DNA of 46,792 nt, taken from Holosporales bacterium (GTDB lineage Bacteria > Pseudomonadota > Alphaproteobacteria > BNTO01). The notes under the pieces are model-generated. The model saw only the letters and a list, made by a program, of their open reading frames with translations, did no database searches and was not told the DNA's origin. The translations under genes were made by a program, and so were the position numbers. This document shows positions 15,230 through 29,400 of this stretch, in pieces (position 1 is the first letter of the stretch; each line of letters begins with the position of its first letter). Where the stretch lies: assembly GCA_031270515.1 (NCBI GenBank), contig JAISXM010000017.1, positions 1 to 46,792 on the forward strand, given 5' to 3'.

Positions 15230-17200
15230 TTGAGCGATACATCGAAAGTAAATATATGGCGAATTGCCAGTTTGTTCATAGTGTTTATTGGGAACAAAAC
15301 TGGAGGCGAAACTGCTGACGCGGGGGGGACTTTGTCTCGTGCTGCAAAGTTTCGTGCGGCGACTGCGCTTTTGGATTCGAAATTGCAGGAGCTTCGGAAG
15401 CAGAATGATCTCATAAAGCAATGGCAGGAAGACGAAGCGGTGCGCCAACGGGGCGATTTTTCGGTGAGCTCGAGTCGCCGCAGGGGGGGGGCTTCGCGTC
15501 GGAATAGGGACGGGACGTCGCCCGGGGATGGCGCGATGCCTACAGATGAAGCATGCGAAATTGAGGACGTGGTAGAGCGATCCGTACTTGATTTGGATGC
15601 GGCTGACCAATCCATACTTGATCCGGATGCTGTGGACACAGGAATTGGCCCGGACGCGGCTGACACAGGACTAGACCTGGATGTTGTGGAGCGATCAATA
15701 CTAGACCCGGATGCGGCTGACATTAGTGCGATTGCCGCGGATGCCGGTGCGTCTGATGACCTGACCCGTGGTGCCACAGAGCCAAATTCGCTATTAAATA
15801 CATCGGCGGCAGATGAGCAAGGACGCAACAACCTCCTCGAAGCGCCTCCCCCCGCCGCCAGGGTGCCGTTGACTCAGCGCCGCCAAATGCGATCGCAGGA
15901 GTCTATTGATCGGGCAAATCGCAGGCAGCGCCTCAACGACGAGGCGACAAGTTCGCTAGCAGATGCGGTGGCGCTGTCATCAAGGGTTAGGGAATTGCAA
16001 TCCGGTTATCCCAACATAACTCAGGGGACGGCTCTGCAATCCGGTTATCCCAGTGTCACCCAGAGTGCGGCTCTGCGAAGTGGGCGCTCTCTTGCTCGCG
16101 TGGTTGCACGCAGGGGGGCGGCGTCGGCGTCGGCGCGGGTAGCTCGCCAACTTGTGCAGGTGAGCGGCTTAGGCCAGGAAAATGTGCGCGCATTAGCCCA
16201 AACGATACTGCTCGAGCTGGAGCAAGTGCACGAGCCCTCCGCCGCCGCTACCACAGAGGCAGTTGCGGAGTGTGTATTGCGCAATTTCGTCCAGTTAATC
16301 GGAGGGGATGTGCGCGCCGCATTGAGCGACAGTACGCAAGTAGCGCATATAAATGAATTGTTCCAATATTTATTGGAGCAAGTGTTGATTGTTTTTCCTG
16401 ATGTTGAGATTGATAAAAAAGTGCTATTTATTGAGTTTTTTAAGAAATGGCAGCACCTAGTTGCAAATAAAAGGAGGGGGTTTAACCTAGATTATTCGCC
16501 AACGGCGCGCCAAGCGTATAAGTTGGAGCACGAAAGGGCGTCTGTCTTGCAGTCGGAGGATGCGCGTCGGCTACGTCAGGAGGAGCTGTCAGATCGCTGG
16601 AGGAACAGGTATGGCATGGACGCGGATCACACATCGAGCAACCCGATTGAGTCTATGCATTCGAGGATAAGCGCTATGCGGTCGAATCGTTCTTCCTTGA
16701 TTGAAAAAATCGAAATGAGGCACTCCTCGGATGAAGTGTTCTTTAAGCCTGAGGACCGGCTGTTTATTCCAAAGGGGAGGACCTTCGATCACAGAAACTT
16801 CGCAGGGAAGACGCCTATAGGCAATGCGAAGAGTAGCGAATTGAATGATGGACAAGGACAGAGGGAGGCCGCGTCGCCTCGTGGGTTGGCGCGCTCATCT
16901 GTTAATCCATCGAAGCAGGGGCTTGCATCCAAGTCCGAGGCTGTTCAAGCGAATGACGAAGTTGAGATGATTGAGGGGCAAGGTCCTCGCAACGTGGAGG
17001 GCGCGCCATATGTAAATCCGCAGCACGACGACTCTTACAATGTGGATGGAAAACCATTGTTGCGAAAAAAACGCCAATATAGCAATGAGCCAACCGAAGA
17101 CGCAGAAGAGTATACGTCCAACCCGCAATACTTAGCGGCGTCATTCACGGCTTCGCCATTTGATGATCCTGCGTTTGTAGATGTGACGTTTGCAGGATAG
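15230..17200 (+). CDS. Low-complexity protein with acidic and 13-aa tandem repeats, function unknown
   Basis: I place the start at TTG 15230 because GGAG at 15220-15223 lies six bases upstream. A TTG at 15218 is in frame but has no such site, and there is no in-frame ATG nearby. The 656-aa product begins with a short hydrophobic segment (IWRIASLFIVFIG), possibly an atypical export signal or membrane anchor. It continues with a basic, Gln/Arg-rich part, then an Asp-rich tandem-repeat block ('SILDPDAAD'-type, about residues 115-165). Two and a third copies of a 13-aa repeat 'LQSGYPxxTQxxA' follow at about 256-285. The next part is helical (about 290-400, 'LGQENVRALAQTILLELEQV'). The final 200+ residues are polar and probably disordered. 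No enzyme family is recognised. An exported effector-like or structural role is inference from composition and neighbourhood. Confidence 0.7.
   Translation: MSDTSKVNIWRIASLFIVFIGNKTGGETADAGGTLSRAAKFRAATALLDSKLQELRKQNDLIKQWQEDEAVRQRGDFSVSSSRRRGGASRRNRDGTSPGDGAMPTDEACEIEDVVERSVLDLDAADQSILDPDAVDTGIGPDAADTGLDLDVVERSILDPDAADISAIAADAGASDDLTRGATEPNSLLNTSAADEQGRNNLLEAPPPAARVPLTQRRQMRSQESIDRANRRQRLNDEATSSLADAVALSSRVRELQSGYPNITQGTALQSGYPSVTQSAALRSGRSLARVVARRGAASASARVARQLVQVSGLGQENVRALAQTILLELEQVHEPSAAATTEAVAECVLRNFVQLIGGDVRAALSDSTQVAHINELFQYLLEQVLIVFPDVEIDKKVLFIEFFKKWQHLVANKRRGFNLDYSPTARQAYKLEHERASVLQSEDARRLRQEELSDRWRNRYGMDADHTSSNPIESMHSRISAMRSNRSSLIEKIEMRHSSDEVFFKPEDRLFIPKGRTFDHRNFAGKTPIGNAKSSELNDGQGQREAASPRGLARSSVNPSKQGLASKSEAVQANDEVEMIEGQGPRNVEGAPYVNPQHDDSYNVDGKPLLRKKRQYSNEPTEDAEEYTSNPQYLAASFTASPFDDPAFVDVTFAG
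15569..15722 (+). repeat. Acidic coding repeats (about 8-11 codons)
   Basis: Imperfect tandem units are encoded: ERSVLDLDAAD, QSILDPDAVD, TGIGPDAAD, TGLDLDVV and ERSILDPDAAD. The regularly spaced Asp residues could bind divalent cations, but no canonical calcium-binding loop is evident. Confidence 0.7.
15995..16083 (+). repeat. 39-bp in-frame tandem repeat
   Basis: CAATCCGGTTATCCCA occurs at 15998 and 16037, giving a 39-bp (13-codon) period. The encoded units are LQSGYPNITQGTA, LQSGYPSVTQSAA and a partial LRSG. High DNA identity suggests fairly recent slippage duplication. Confidence 0.8.
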
Positions 17201-17250
17201 CAGCTTCAACAAATATGTGGCATTTAACCACAGCTCATCCATCGTATAAC

Positions 17251-17281
17251 GGGACCTCAGCCCAACGTTTAAAGTGGTCCC
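17251..17281. other. Inverted repeat in the gap before the 22.7-kb gene
   Basis: GGGACC (17251-17256) pairs exactly with GGTCCC (17276-17281) across a 19-base loop. It lies 190 bp before the giant gene, in a 271-bp gap with no open gene. It has no following T-run, so it is not a standard terminator, and its significance is unknown. Confidence 0.35.
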
Positions 17282-17471
17282 ACGGTTCCGCCAACGTTAT
17301 GCAGCGTGCAACCATAGCTTTCCCATCGCTGTCGCGTAAGTGGACATTGAAGGCTCGCACCTCAAAAAAGTTATTATCTTAAAAAAAGCTAAATTTTTGT
17401 GTGGTGTAAAGAGTTTGTTAACACAAATGTCAGTAAAATGAAGGCGAATATGGATTAATTGTGCGAACTGC

Positions 17472-20400
17472 ATGTTCCTAGCCAAGCGCCATTTTGTTTC
17501 CCGATTTGCAGCAGTCGCCGCGTTGTGGCTAGGTTGCGACGACATTGTGCATGCGACGCTTGATTATACAACGATAGAAACTGGTATTGGAACGGTTGAT
17601 ACAATTCAACAAATGAGCGCAAAGTGGGCCCCCGGGAATCAAAGAACTTTATATAACGGGACAGGCGCAGTTTGGATCGTCGGTTCAGGTGCTCAAACGT
17701 TATTGGCCTATTCAACTGGACAAAATGACATCCCTTCTCATGAAGAGACTTATATTAGCGGTTTTGGAAAGATTAAAAAGATTGTTAATATTATTAGTCA
17801 AATTAAAGCGGGTCAATCTTTTTGGGATGTAAGTAGTTGTGCGACATCGTTGGTAGATAAGCTAGAATCAAGCAGTGTTAATAAAGTCGATTGGCCAATA
17901 ACAGCACTCCTTGGACAGATGAGAAATAATTCAAATCAAATTCAAGGATTACTTGGAGCTCCTAGTGATATTAGTGCATCTATTACATATTTTAGTTGTT
18001 TGAATACAATTATTGAAGAACTGCACAAAGCAAGGATTAAAACTGGCGAGACCACCTTTGATGGCACTGCAGATGATGATGCGGCGACCTTGTTCGCGCT
18101 TACGCAAATTGGATCCAGGGGTTATTCCCCAACCTTAGCCGGGGCGATTGCCGGCATAACCGCCACTGGCCCAACGACCGCCACCACCGTCCTGAAAGGG
18201 ACCGCATGTTGGCGCACCATATGGGGCACTGAGTCAGATACAGCGTCGCACTCCGGCTCCATGATCTCCCAGCTGCTTGCGGCGGGGGTGGGTAGCACAA
18301 CTGGCGTAGGCGGAAAGTCACTACTCGAAAATTTCAAAGAAATAGCAGCGTCGTTTGAAATAGGCAAGTTCAACGGGAACGTGAAGATGAGTGATTTCTA
18401 TAAATACATAATCCCTACAACTCCTGCAGACTATATTTTATTAGATAGACTTTCGACAGATTCAAGCAATGAGTCTTCGAGGAGTAAAATAATAGAGGCA
18501 CGCCTTAACACTTTGTCAATCCAAGAATGCTTGTTGTTTATATTGTCAGAGGAAACCGCTCCGTCCGGAACCCAAATAATGAGCAATAGTATTGCAATTG
18601 GTAAAACAGATACCGTACTCAATCATCTTACCAACCGCATTAAAACGTGTTGTGAAGCAATGCTCGGTAAATTCAAGGTCGTATGTTGCGACAACGTGTA
18701 CAAATCCCTGCGCCAATTGGGCGATGATTTGTACGCGAACACTCAATTTCTGCAAACGTTTGCGCTGGACCCTTTTACGGCAATCAGGGCGACTGACGCT
18801 ATTGTTAGCAAACAGACGGAGCTCAGCAACGCCATAAGCGCATTCAACAGTATCAAAGAGGTTGACGCGCAAAATTGCGACGACTCAGAGATCGTTAGCA
18901 AAGTTGATGCATTAGATACGATAATTAAAGCAATCAATAATGCGTTCTTTAGTACGATTTCCAAAAATGAAGTTTTGACTTCGCCTCTTAACGCGGCGCT
19001 TACGGTTCCGGTCCTATCATACGAATATTGCGTTAGCGTGCATACAATAATTACGCAACATGTCCCACAATATTTGGATATGCTTTACAGTGCGATCAAT
19101 AATATTAACACTTGGATCAATGATATAGATATTACGGCGAGTGCGGCCGATGTCATTCACGATGGTTTAGGAACATTACGCACATTTTTGCAAGCTCTGC
19201 ACGGCGTGTTTCCGGGCAGCGCGATCGTATTTAAGTCTTTTTGCAAAACCGAATACGCAGACGCATCTGGTGACCTTGAAGTTCCACCCGTTGGTCCACT
19301 TATTCCGCAATGTCGACACATTACGAACAGCAGCGATGAAATATTAAGTATAAACACAAAAATCCCGCAAATAATGGAAAGTCTGACCACGGGAATAGGT
19401 TATATTGATGCCCTGCAAACTAAGTTGCTGCACATCATTGAGCAACAACGTCTTGCGACATCGCTGCGAATATTGGACGAAAGCGTGTTTCATTTATCAC
19501 AGTTAATTGGACAGGTGGATCCAAGCACGCTGGTATATAATTCGCTGTCTGTAACCGACGTTACGCAGTGCATCTACAATATTGTACACCAAGTAATAAT
19601 TCCACCCGCGTCCGCGTTTGATTATCCCAGCGCGATCCTGGAGCTAGCCACGGCTCTGAATACGCTACTCGGCAATCCACTCAGCGGATCGTACACGGAG
19701 CCGCTGTCGTTTGACGTTGACGGTTGCGAGCCATGCACAACCATCAACAGCGTATTGCGCAATGGTATCCCTGTGTATTTGACTCAAATATTGCAATCCA
19801 TATGCAGCATTAATGATTATATTCGCACTACCCCGCCCGAGGTTATTGCGTTTGATACTGAGCGCAGGAGGGAGAGTCTCGCGGAGTTGCAGGCCTTTCT
19901 TACGGATATTCAGCCCCTGTTTGACCTAAGCATCACCGCGAGTGCGTTCTGTGAAGAGGAAGCACAATGCCTCAATTTTAGTGTGGCCCCAATAAACGCA
20001 TCGATCCTCGCCATAAAGAACGCCATGTCGCTTGGCATACAGGACATTACCTTTGTCACTCCATTTGTCGACCACCTTGCAGAGTGCAGTGCAAACGACG
20101 ACGTTCACATTGAAATATTGGGACACGTGCATGCTATTGCAGAATGCTGGAACATTATATTTACTGACGAAAATACGATGGCTCTATTTGATACATGGGA
20201 CGGTGAACAAAATGTTATGGTTGGCGTCATTGGGAAGTTGACAAGCGCTCTGTCGGCGTATCCTCTAACGCTACCGGAACATTCTGGACATATATATGAC
20301 ATCGACAGCAGTTCGTTTAGTGCGTTCGTCGGGCTGTTAGTCGAAGCACAAGGATCGCTTAGCGTACTTGCTGGCAACTATGCTCTTCCAGACACCTGGC

Positions 20401-23400
20401 ACGCTCCGTCAAACACCGCAGATTTGTGGCGAGCTATCGTGGATGAGCTATCGCAAATAAGCGTAAACATTTCCAGCTGGGGCGTGCGTATAGCCAGCAT
20501 CCGCGATTGCGTAATTCCAGTCGTGGGGGAGGCCTTTTTGGGCCTTAATGTCGCGCTGAATGACGTGCTAGCTTGCTTTGGTACGGAAGAAGATGGGCAA
20601 ATAACAATCAACCGCAGCATTTGTATACATCACAACGTTCCGCCCGCTACGTGGCCGCTGAATCAGCTGACGTCATTGGCGGCGCTGTTTGGGGACCCGG
20701 ACCCGTGTGGGGATCCTATGCATGACTGTGGTAGCGCGGCAACGAACTTGGTTGCAATTTACAATGCTCTGTCTACAGATGTTACGCCAGCCTACGTATA
20801 CAGCAAGTTCGATGAAATAATGGCGTGTTTAGATGGCATGATAACTACCCACAATCTTGGAAAACTTGCATCTGATGTATTATATGAACTAACAGGTGAA
20901 TTGAACGCACCTTCGCTATCCGCCACAGAGCTGCGTTATGGATATGCTGCATGTATGGTGAATGCGCTCGATAAAATTGTGCGCATGATTCCGTGTATAC
21001 ACAACCAATTGCAACATATAATAATGACGAAAGATGCTGATTTGTTTAGGATAGAATCGTTTAATACATTAATCGAAAAAGTCCGCGCTGTATTAGCAAT
21101 ATTAGAAGTGCGACCTTGCCCAACTGCAAGCATTGTAGAATGGAGATTTCCGCGCATTGAAAAAAAGTGGGAGGATTTTTTAGAAGCACTGCTTTTGTTA
21201 AAGGACGATATCCTGCTGAACGCATTCGTCAATGATGAGCTTGCACCAGTAGCAGGCTTGCTATCGTCCATCAACGGAAGGATCATCGTCATGGCCACCA
21301 ATGCGGTGCAGCTTGATGGGTTGACCGCGTTGTTTCATGCGATTGCATCACGCCAGCTCGCGGATACGACTGTGGAGCAAGAGCTAACGTTTTGGAATAC
21401 CCAATTGGAAACTTACGTTTCGGATGCAGGTGCAGTATTTGAGCCCATCCCCGCGTACACAACGGACGTCCGCAGCCTAGTTGAATTGCTTAACGGGTTC
21501 GTATGCCGCATGGTCGGCTCCATCTTCACGTATGCACGCCAGCTCACTGCGTCCCCTGCGTCTGTCGACAACGAGCACTATCGTGCTGACCTAATCCAGC
21601 ATCTGAACACAGTTATTAATGTGCTGCCACATTGCAAGGCGATGTTGCACAAACTGATTGATCGGTTCAAGTTGCTGAATGCACTGCATGCAGAAGGGGC
21701 AATTGACGAGCTTCATTACAACTTGCAACAGTACATGGACGCGCTTTTAGTGCCTCCAACGTGCATTGCATCCGTAAACAATGCGGTGTACTCCATCCAG
21801 CGAGTGATTGGGGCGTTTATTGACGGCAACCCTGTGGCCTTTCCTGCTATTTCGGTGTTCCCAGGGGCGCCAGAGGGATGCACGGTGATGGATTCACTGC
21901 TGCAAATGTCAAGCAACATAGAGGAGCAGGACGCGCCAACGCTGCTGCCTGCGACAATTCAACGCACATTGGAGATGTTTGCAAAGCTGCCGGAAGTGAT
22001 TTTTGATTTGCGCCTTACGTTTGGGGATGCTCCAGATTGGCTGGAGGACCTGAAACAATTTCAGTTTGACGCATTCAGGTTGCTGCGCAATATGCGCACC
22101 TCGGATGTGGCGGCGCTGTTTTGTGGATATGCATTGTATGACGACGCAATCAAAGTCATCGAAATGTATCCGCTCGAGCAACTGCACTTGACGATAAACG
22201 CAGCGATCTCGGATTACGAGAAGGCCATACATAAATGTGCGCTCTTGGACAATGTTCGCCAAACTGCACAGGCGGCGTCGACTTTGCATCAGAAGCTTGC
22301 GCTGTTGCCTCTGGCGGAAATATTAGAGCCTCCGACGACGCTTGATTCTATATTGGTGCAGGTTGAACAATGTATTGCCGCTGAACTGACGCTTGAATAC
22401 GCGCAGCAACCTGATGATATATTTTCTTATTCAGATGTAATACTCAAAATTCTCAATGAATTCTTTTTTCCTACATTTAGTGATACTGCTTATGAGGCCG
22501 CTCCTTCGTTACAGCAAATATTAGATGACGCCGCCGCATACATATTAAATATAGCCAAGTGGTTTCGTTCCTTGGCCAACCACAGCGACTGGTCGACCGT
22601 GAAGTACCACCTCCAGTTGAGCTCGCAATTGCGGACGCTGGCCCAGCTATTGCAAGGGCCTATCGCCAGCATTCCAGACGGCGCCCTCTGTAACAGGTGC
22701 AAAGTAGATGTTGGCGCTTTCTTCAATGGATACGTCCCCATGATCGGCGACATACGAGAGTCGTGCTTGGTGATTGCGGAGCGTTGCGCTGTGTGCAATG
22801 CGTGCAAGCCGCTTGTTGCGGCGGCGTCCGGGCTGGCAGCACTGGTGGAAAGCCTGGAAGCTTACAGTGCTGACTTTCCGCAGTACGACAAAATCAACAG
22901 CGTCATGAGCATCATGAGCGAGCTGAGCGCGCTACCGGAAACGCAAATGAATCTGTCGTGCGAAAACAGCGTGGGGTTCATCACGACGCTGTGCTCCAAA
23001 ATCGAGGCGATGTGCGCGGCCCTGGATCTCACGCCAAAGGTGCCGGACTTAGTGACCGGGGAGCACTACGATTGCAGCATCCTCGAGGCGATGTGCGTTC
23101 GTATGCTTAGCAGCGTCACAAAAATCGCAGACAAAATGACGGACGTCTTGTACAACGCTCAGGCGCCTCCACATGGCAACTGGGTGGCGATGGCGGAGTT
23201 GCTTCAGGGAACGTCGACTTTGGTCAGCGCAATAAAAACGGTGTTTTACAACATCCAGTATTGTGGCCTGTGTAATAGTGTGGCGTTTTCGTACATATTC
23301 GCAGATATAGAGACACAAATGGATCGCCTCGTAGATTATGTGTCACAGCTGAATGAGCAATGGAATACATATGCGGATTACAATGACAACAAACAAATAT

Positions 23401-26400
23401 TAACGAAGCTATTTAACTTTTTCGAATTACAGAATACCATCGACGGATATATAAATAGTGCAGCATCCGTTAGTGAGATGTGCAGCAGAGTTGAATCCTG
23501 GGGGCAATTTTTACGCGAATTTGAGTCACTGGAGAAAATTAAAGAAGAGTACGACTTTTTTACACTACTGCCGTACGAGTGGCTGTCTCCGCAGTTTTTG
23601 CATTCGACTCGCACTTTTCTTGCAAACTACATTAACGAGATTACATATGTCGCAACGAAGAATATTCATACGCTTCGTTTTGTGCATGATTACTTGAACA
23701 CCAATGTCACAAACATATCCCAAGAAACATTTGCTCTCGTTCGGGGCATAAAAAATGTTAAATCGAATTGGGTGCGTTTTATTGCCGCAATATCTCTGCC
23801 GCAAATAGTGACGCCCAACTCTATTCTTTTAACTTTGCCTACATCGTTCATGCAAGCATTGGAGGAAGTACTTGCCATATTTGACGAGATCGTCCGCGAT
23901 CTGTCGGAAAAACCATCAATCTGTAAGGATCGCGCATTCCACTTGTTCGACATAAACCAAGTTGTGCGTGCTATTTGTGACAAAACCTCGATTGCCGATA
24001 TTTGCAGCAACGACACCACTGACCGCGTTACTGGTATTGGCGCACTGCTGACTGCGATCGCCGACGCAACCGCTGCCGATCCCGCGCATCCGGAGCTGCC
24101 GTTTGATGCGGACTGCAGTGGCGTGGAAGTGTCGCTGAGCAACATCGTTTATGGGTTGGAGTTGATCGACGGCAACGTTAGGCACGCAAGCAAAGAAACC
24201 GATTGGTCCAGCTTAAGTCCCGACAACATCCCAGATTATCAAGCATTCGGGTCTGCGCTACACGAAATGCTTGCCGCGTTTCCGCTGAATGTGCACATGT
24301 GCGACCTTTGTAATGTTACTGCAAATGAAATATATATAGCCCGCTGCCGGGAATTAGTACGCTCAATTACAATAAACATTGTGTACATATGTGATCAGCT
24401 GAGCAAGCCATCGTACACATCCGACGCACGAGAACTTGCGGTGGTGTCGGAGTTTTGCGAACGCATGGCTGCTTTTTTTGAGTCAAAAATCGAAGACCCA
24501 GGCACCCGTGATGTTGATGCGTTTCGTTCGTTGGTTGATGTTCTGCAGACGAGCAGCGTTTTGTCCTGGGGGCAGGGGGACTTTGCGCTCCTGGAGGCGG
24601 ACATCGCAAGCATTCAAGCGAATGCATCAATCAACCTGTCCGTCGTTACATTGCCGCGCGATAGGCGCCTCGAGTGGTATCACTTAAGTTTGCTGCGCTC
24701 CTTTAATCGGATTTATGCCAGCCTTGTAAACGCAGGATTATCGCTCAACAACCACCTTGACCTGATTCACACAGGGGCCAGGTTTTCTGCATTTGCGGAA
24801 GAGCTGCACTCTGTCCTAAAGCAAGCCTGGGGCCAGCGCCCGGAGAACTCGCAGGAAGTCAGCTCGCGCAATGTATGGCCGCTGCTGAATATTATTGCGC
24901 ACATTGCAGAGGAAGGGCGTCGCTGGTTTTATGTCGCGCCCGTACAAACGTCGGAGGCGCTTGAGGATGCATGGCCCCGGATCGAACGCTTGGCACGCAA
25001 CTTAAAGGCATTGGATAACCACTTGGATGGCGGGTGGGGCGCCATAGCGGATGTGCCGGGCATTTTCGATGTGCAGGATGAAAATGCGGTTGGCGTGCTG
25101 GACGAAGTGGTTAACAACATTGCCGCGGCGCTGGTTGCGTCATCTGACATCAAGGACGTTGCGACTCATAGCATTGCGGCGCTGTTTACTCGTTACAACT
25201 TCCACTTGGGCGAAATAGTTGCGTCGTTACAGAGTATTGCGCTAAAAGTGGAGGCTGATTATTCGCACTCTATTTCGGAAAACATACGGAATTACCTGCT
25301 GTCGTATGCGCCGTTAACTATACCCGCGTTTGACGCAACAAATACGGAGCAGGTGCTTATCTCGTCAGAAACGGTCGCGCTGCTGGCTTTGTTTCGTGAT
25401 GCAACATTAAGGATAATTGATGCGCTGAATGGGAAGTGTTGCGCTCCAGAGTCGTTATATTACAGCGAGTTGGCGGATGAGTTCTACAAGGTGCGGCATT
25501 TCTTTCGCACGTTAACGGCCGAGCAACTCACGTCCGACATGCCAGAGGTTGCCGCGATTTGTGCGTACATTCAAAGCTTACCGTCCGCGGAGTACGTTGA
25601 GCACCAGGTTCAGCCCGAATTGTTGCTGCACATCAGGGCGCTGGCGTCGCACTTGTGCCCCGACGCGATTGATTTGCCAAAGCGATACACGCGGCATAAT
25701 GAACGACGAAAACAACTTGAGTTGATTAGAATACAGGAGTGTATAGATGGAATTAATCGAAAGTTATATGCGTTAATAATAGACGTTAAGCAGCGTGTCT
25801 TTACATATACGCCGGACGCAATCACCATGCTGCGGGCGTTTCAACACTTCCGCGGCGTTATGGACCGTGCGCTTCCACATGCATTGTCACATAACGACCC
25901 TACGGACTTGTTTTCGCAACCGTTGGATACGCTGCAAGAAAGGCTTGACGCTTTAGTTGACGCGCTGTTGAATTACCGCTGTTGTGTCGAATACGCCAAC
26001 AACATACTTGCACTTCTTAACGCAGTTGAAGGGGCGCAAGTTGGAATTGCCGACGCTGTACACAACAATATTGAGCACGGCATTGCGTTTGACGCCTTGT
26101 TTGCTCAGTTGGTGCACGCGTTCGAATCCGTGGTAGAGCACACGCGTTCGTTCGACACGTTGTTCGACATAGTCGGCGACCTGCAGGGCATTGTGCCGGT
26201 TGGTTACACTCGCGCGTACAGCATTCCGCAGTGTGAGGCATGGCCGTTTGCGCTGCACAAAAGTGCGGAGGCCGTGCAGAATATGTCGATGATATTCGAC
26301 GAGGTCCTTACTTATTGGGGCAATACTCCTCCGGCGTATTCGCAGGCGCTCTATGAGAATATTGTTAAACTCCAAGGATTTATACTAAACGTACGCAATA

Positions 26401-29400
26401 ACTTGCTGCAAACGTTGGATCAGCCCCCAGCGCATTTCGCCGTGTGTCGCACTTGTGTTGCGCCAATTGCGCGGCTGAAGACGGATCTGTGCAGTCGCAT
26501 ACATGCTCAAACGCTGGCAACGCTGGCATCGGTTTTGTTCCAGCGCCAATATGCGGAGGTGCGTCACCGCCAGTTTCGGATTGCGGAGGCGCTGCAAGCG
26601 CTGGAGAATGCGGTTGCTTCGTGTGTTGAGCTGCCCCTAATGGCGGTTAATATTGACGCGGTTTCGTACAATATTACGAATACAACGGTGGCGAACAATT
26701 GGTTTTGTGCTTTGTTGGCGAACTTGCGCACTGTGTCCCAAGAGTATTGTAATGAATCTTTTGATGATAATACGTTTATTGCAAGTATTCACGCGTTTAG
26801 CTCAAATTTATTGCAAGAATATATCAACATAGGTGGCACAGCATTACCTGCGCCGATCCCTTTGGTTGAGCAATATGCGACACCAGATTCTGTTATATTT
26901 GAGCGGTTAGTTGAATATGTAACGAACACATGTAATCGTGTGTATTTATTGTTCAAGTCGTATTTCGAACAACCGTACTCTGGGAACTCAACTGTGCGCG
27001 ACGCCGTTATTATTACGGCGCGTTTTTGCCAAGACACTGCAGCATTGCTGGCGACGCCTTCCTTTGCAGGGCACTATTCGCTTCCAAAGGACGTGCACTT
27101 TAAATTCGCTGCACAGCTGCAATTGCTTGCGAAGCACTTAAATGAAGCGCTGGCGGATTACTCCCCCAAGTGTTGCGAGAACAACAGAGCGAGCCTCGTG
27201 CAGCGCACGTTCGCCCAGTTCGCGGAGGAAGTTGCGTTGCTGACGGACGCTCTTGTTACGCAGTCTGCTCAGGATGGCGACGCGTTTACTTGCAGTGCAA
27301 ACATAACATCGCTCAGCACGTCGCTTGGCTCATTTATAACTCAGCTGGAAAGCGTAGTCACTCATCTCGGGGTGGCGCCTGCGCCTGAAGTTTTGTGCTA
27401 TGACGCAAGCGCGCAAATTATGCAAATTGTGCCAAAACTAAACTTGGTGGTTGGCGCTGCGCATGATATATCAAGCACCGTTGACGCAAGCATCTTGCCT
27501 GCGCAACTTCCGCCAGCATGGGGCGCGGACATGGGGCCAACGGAGGAAAACTTGGTCGCGTTGGCGCGTGTGCTCAGTGCGCTAAGAGATGGACCGCGGT
27601 CTTTGAATCAAAGCTTGGTGCGCTTGCGCGAATATTTCGCACGCACGGGGGAGGTTGCGTACCAGGCGTTGCATGTGCCCAATTTAAAAAACATAAACAC
27701 CGTCCTTACAAGCATGGTCGCGCAGCTTCAGCTTTTGCAAGCTAACATGGTGAAGGCATGTCAGTCATATCAGTACTCGTTGATTATTGTGGATATTGCA
27801 CAAGAAATTAGCAAGTACCCTCCGATTATTGAAGAAATAATCGAGAGCATTAAGCTGCGCTTTTGGGCGCCGTATTCTCATGCGATACATCGCCTACGCA
27901 CGTACATTAGGGCGCAAACGCATGCGATGGCTTTGCTTCGGGATATTGGAGCCACGAATGAGGCCCTAACTGGTGCGGACAAGGATGATAAATATACTCT
28001 GCTGAGGCAATATCTCACGGCGATTAAAGGGCAATTGCAAACGTTCGCGTTGATAACGATTGACGACCTTGAAAGCGTCCACAATGAAGCGGAGATAAGC
28101 CATGTCCTTGATCAATTCGTAGCATTTGCAGATGGCCTTGGAGGTACGTCGACGTCAACACAGCTCGCGCAAATTGGGGGCATATTCGGGCGGTCGCTTC
28201 CTCCTCTTGCCCCAAGCGTCATCCCCGCGACAAATGTGTTTCAGTACATAAATGACAATATTAACTCTATCCTCGAAGAATTGCTTGCGCAGGCTGTGAG
28301 CTTGGGGATTGCCCAAAACGTCAACACAGGGCTTGGGTGCATCACAACACAAGGTTTGTTGACGACTATTGCCGCGTATTTCGAAGCGTCCGGTCCAATT
28401 GCGCGCAACATCGTCAATATGCTTGATCTGTACTCGGTGTTGTCGGATACGTTCTATGGCGGCGAGCGCATGCCTATCCATAATGTTTCTGCACAAGTAA
28501 GCAATACGTTTACTGATATATACGAAAAGATCATACAACTATCTGACTTATTCAATATTGAGCGATGTGGCTTTCTGTTTAATACATACTCATTGGGCAT
28601 CCATCCACAACTTCAGCGGCTCTCCAGTATATTGCAAGCAATTGACGTCGTTGCCGAGTTCAACTGGGCGCTACTGGATGAGCCCAATGGGGACGAGGGG
28701 ACTTCGGTGTTGGAGCTCATTGAAGGAATGACGATGTCTCTGTACAACCTCAGCGAGCATTTGCCTGCGCACTATTACTACATGGCGGATAAGTTGCGGT
28801 ATTGTTCAGCGGGGATTGTTAACGTTTACGTGGAGCAGGTATATGCGGATTTGAACCGCGTAAATAATTTGCTCGCTGGTCAACACAGTGCGCTACAGGC
28901 GCTCCCGCTTACGACGGACAACAGTGCATGCGGGGATACGCTGAATGGAGCACGATTAGATAATTTGAGCGTGACCAACAACATCGCCACATTTCTTACA
29001 CGACTTGTTGAGTTTGTTCGCTCCAGTGGGCCAAGGATCCCATTGAATAACATCCAGAAGCTAATATCATTGCAAAACGCCCTCATGCGCTTGTGCGATG
29101 TGCTGCGCGATGTTAATGGCGTAATTCAGGAAATGTGCACATTTTGTGAGAACGAAGCGGCGAGTCGGACCTTTATTTCCGGCATGGAAGCGTGTGTTAC
29201 GATCATGTACAAAAACTTGGCCGAATTAAGCGATACGCTGGCAGCATTCTGCTGTAGTGTTGACGTCGAAAATGCGCTGATATCGATTGCTCATGGTGTG
29301 AAGGCGCTGGCGGATTACATCACGGGGCAATCGTTCGACGCCGCAAAGCCAGACGCGCTGTTGGACTTTGTCCGCATAATGAACTTGCTGGAGGCGCCCA

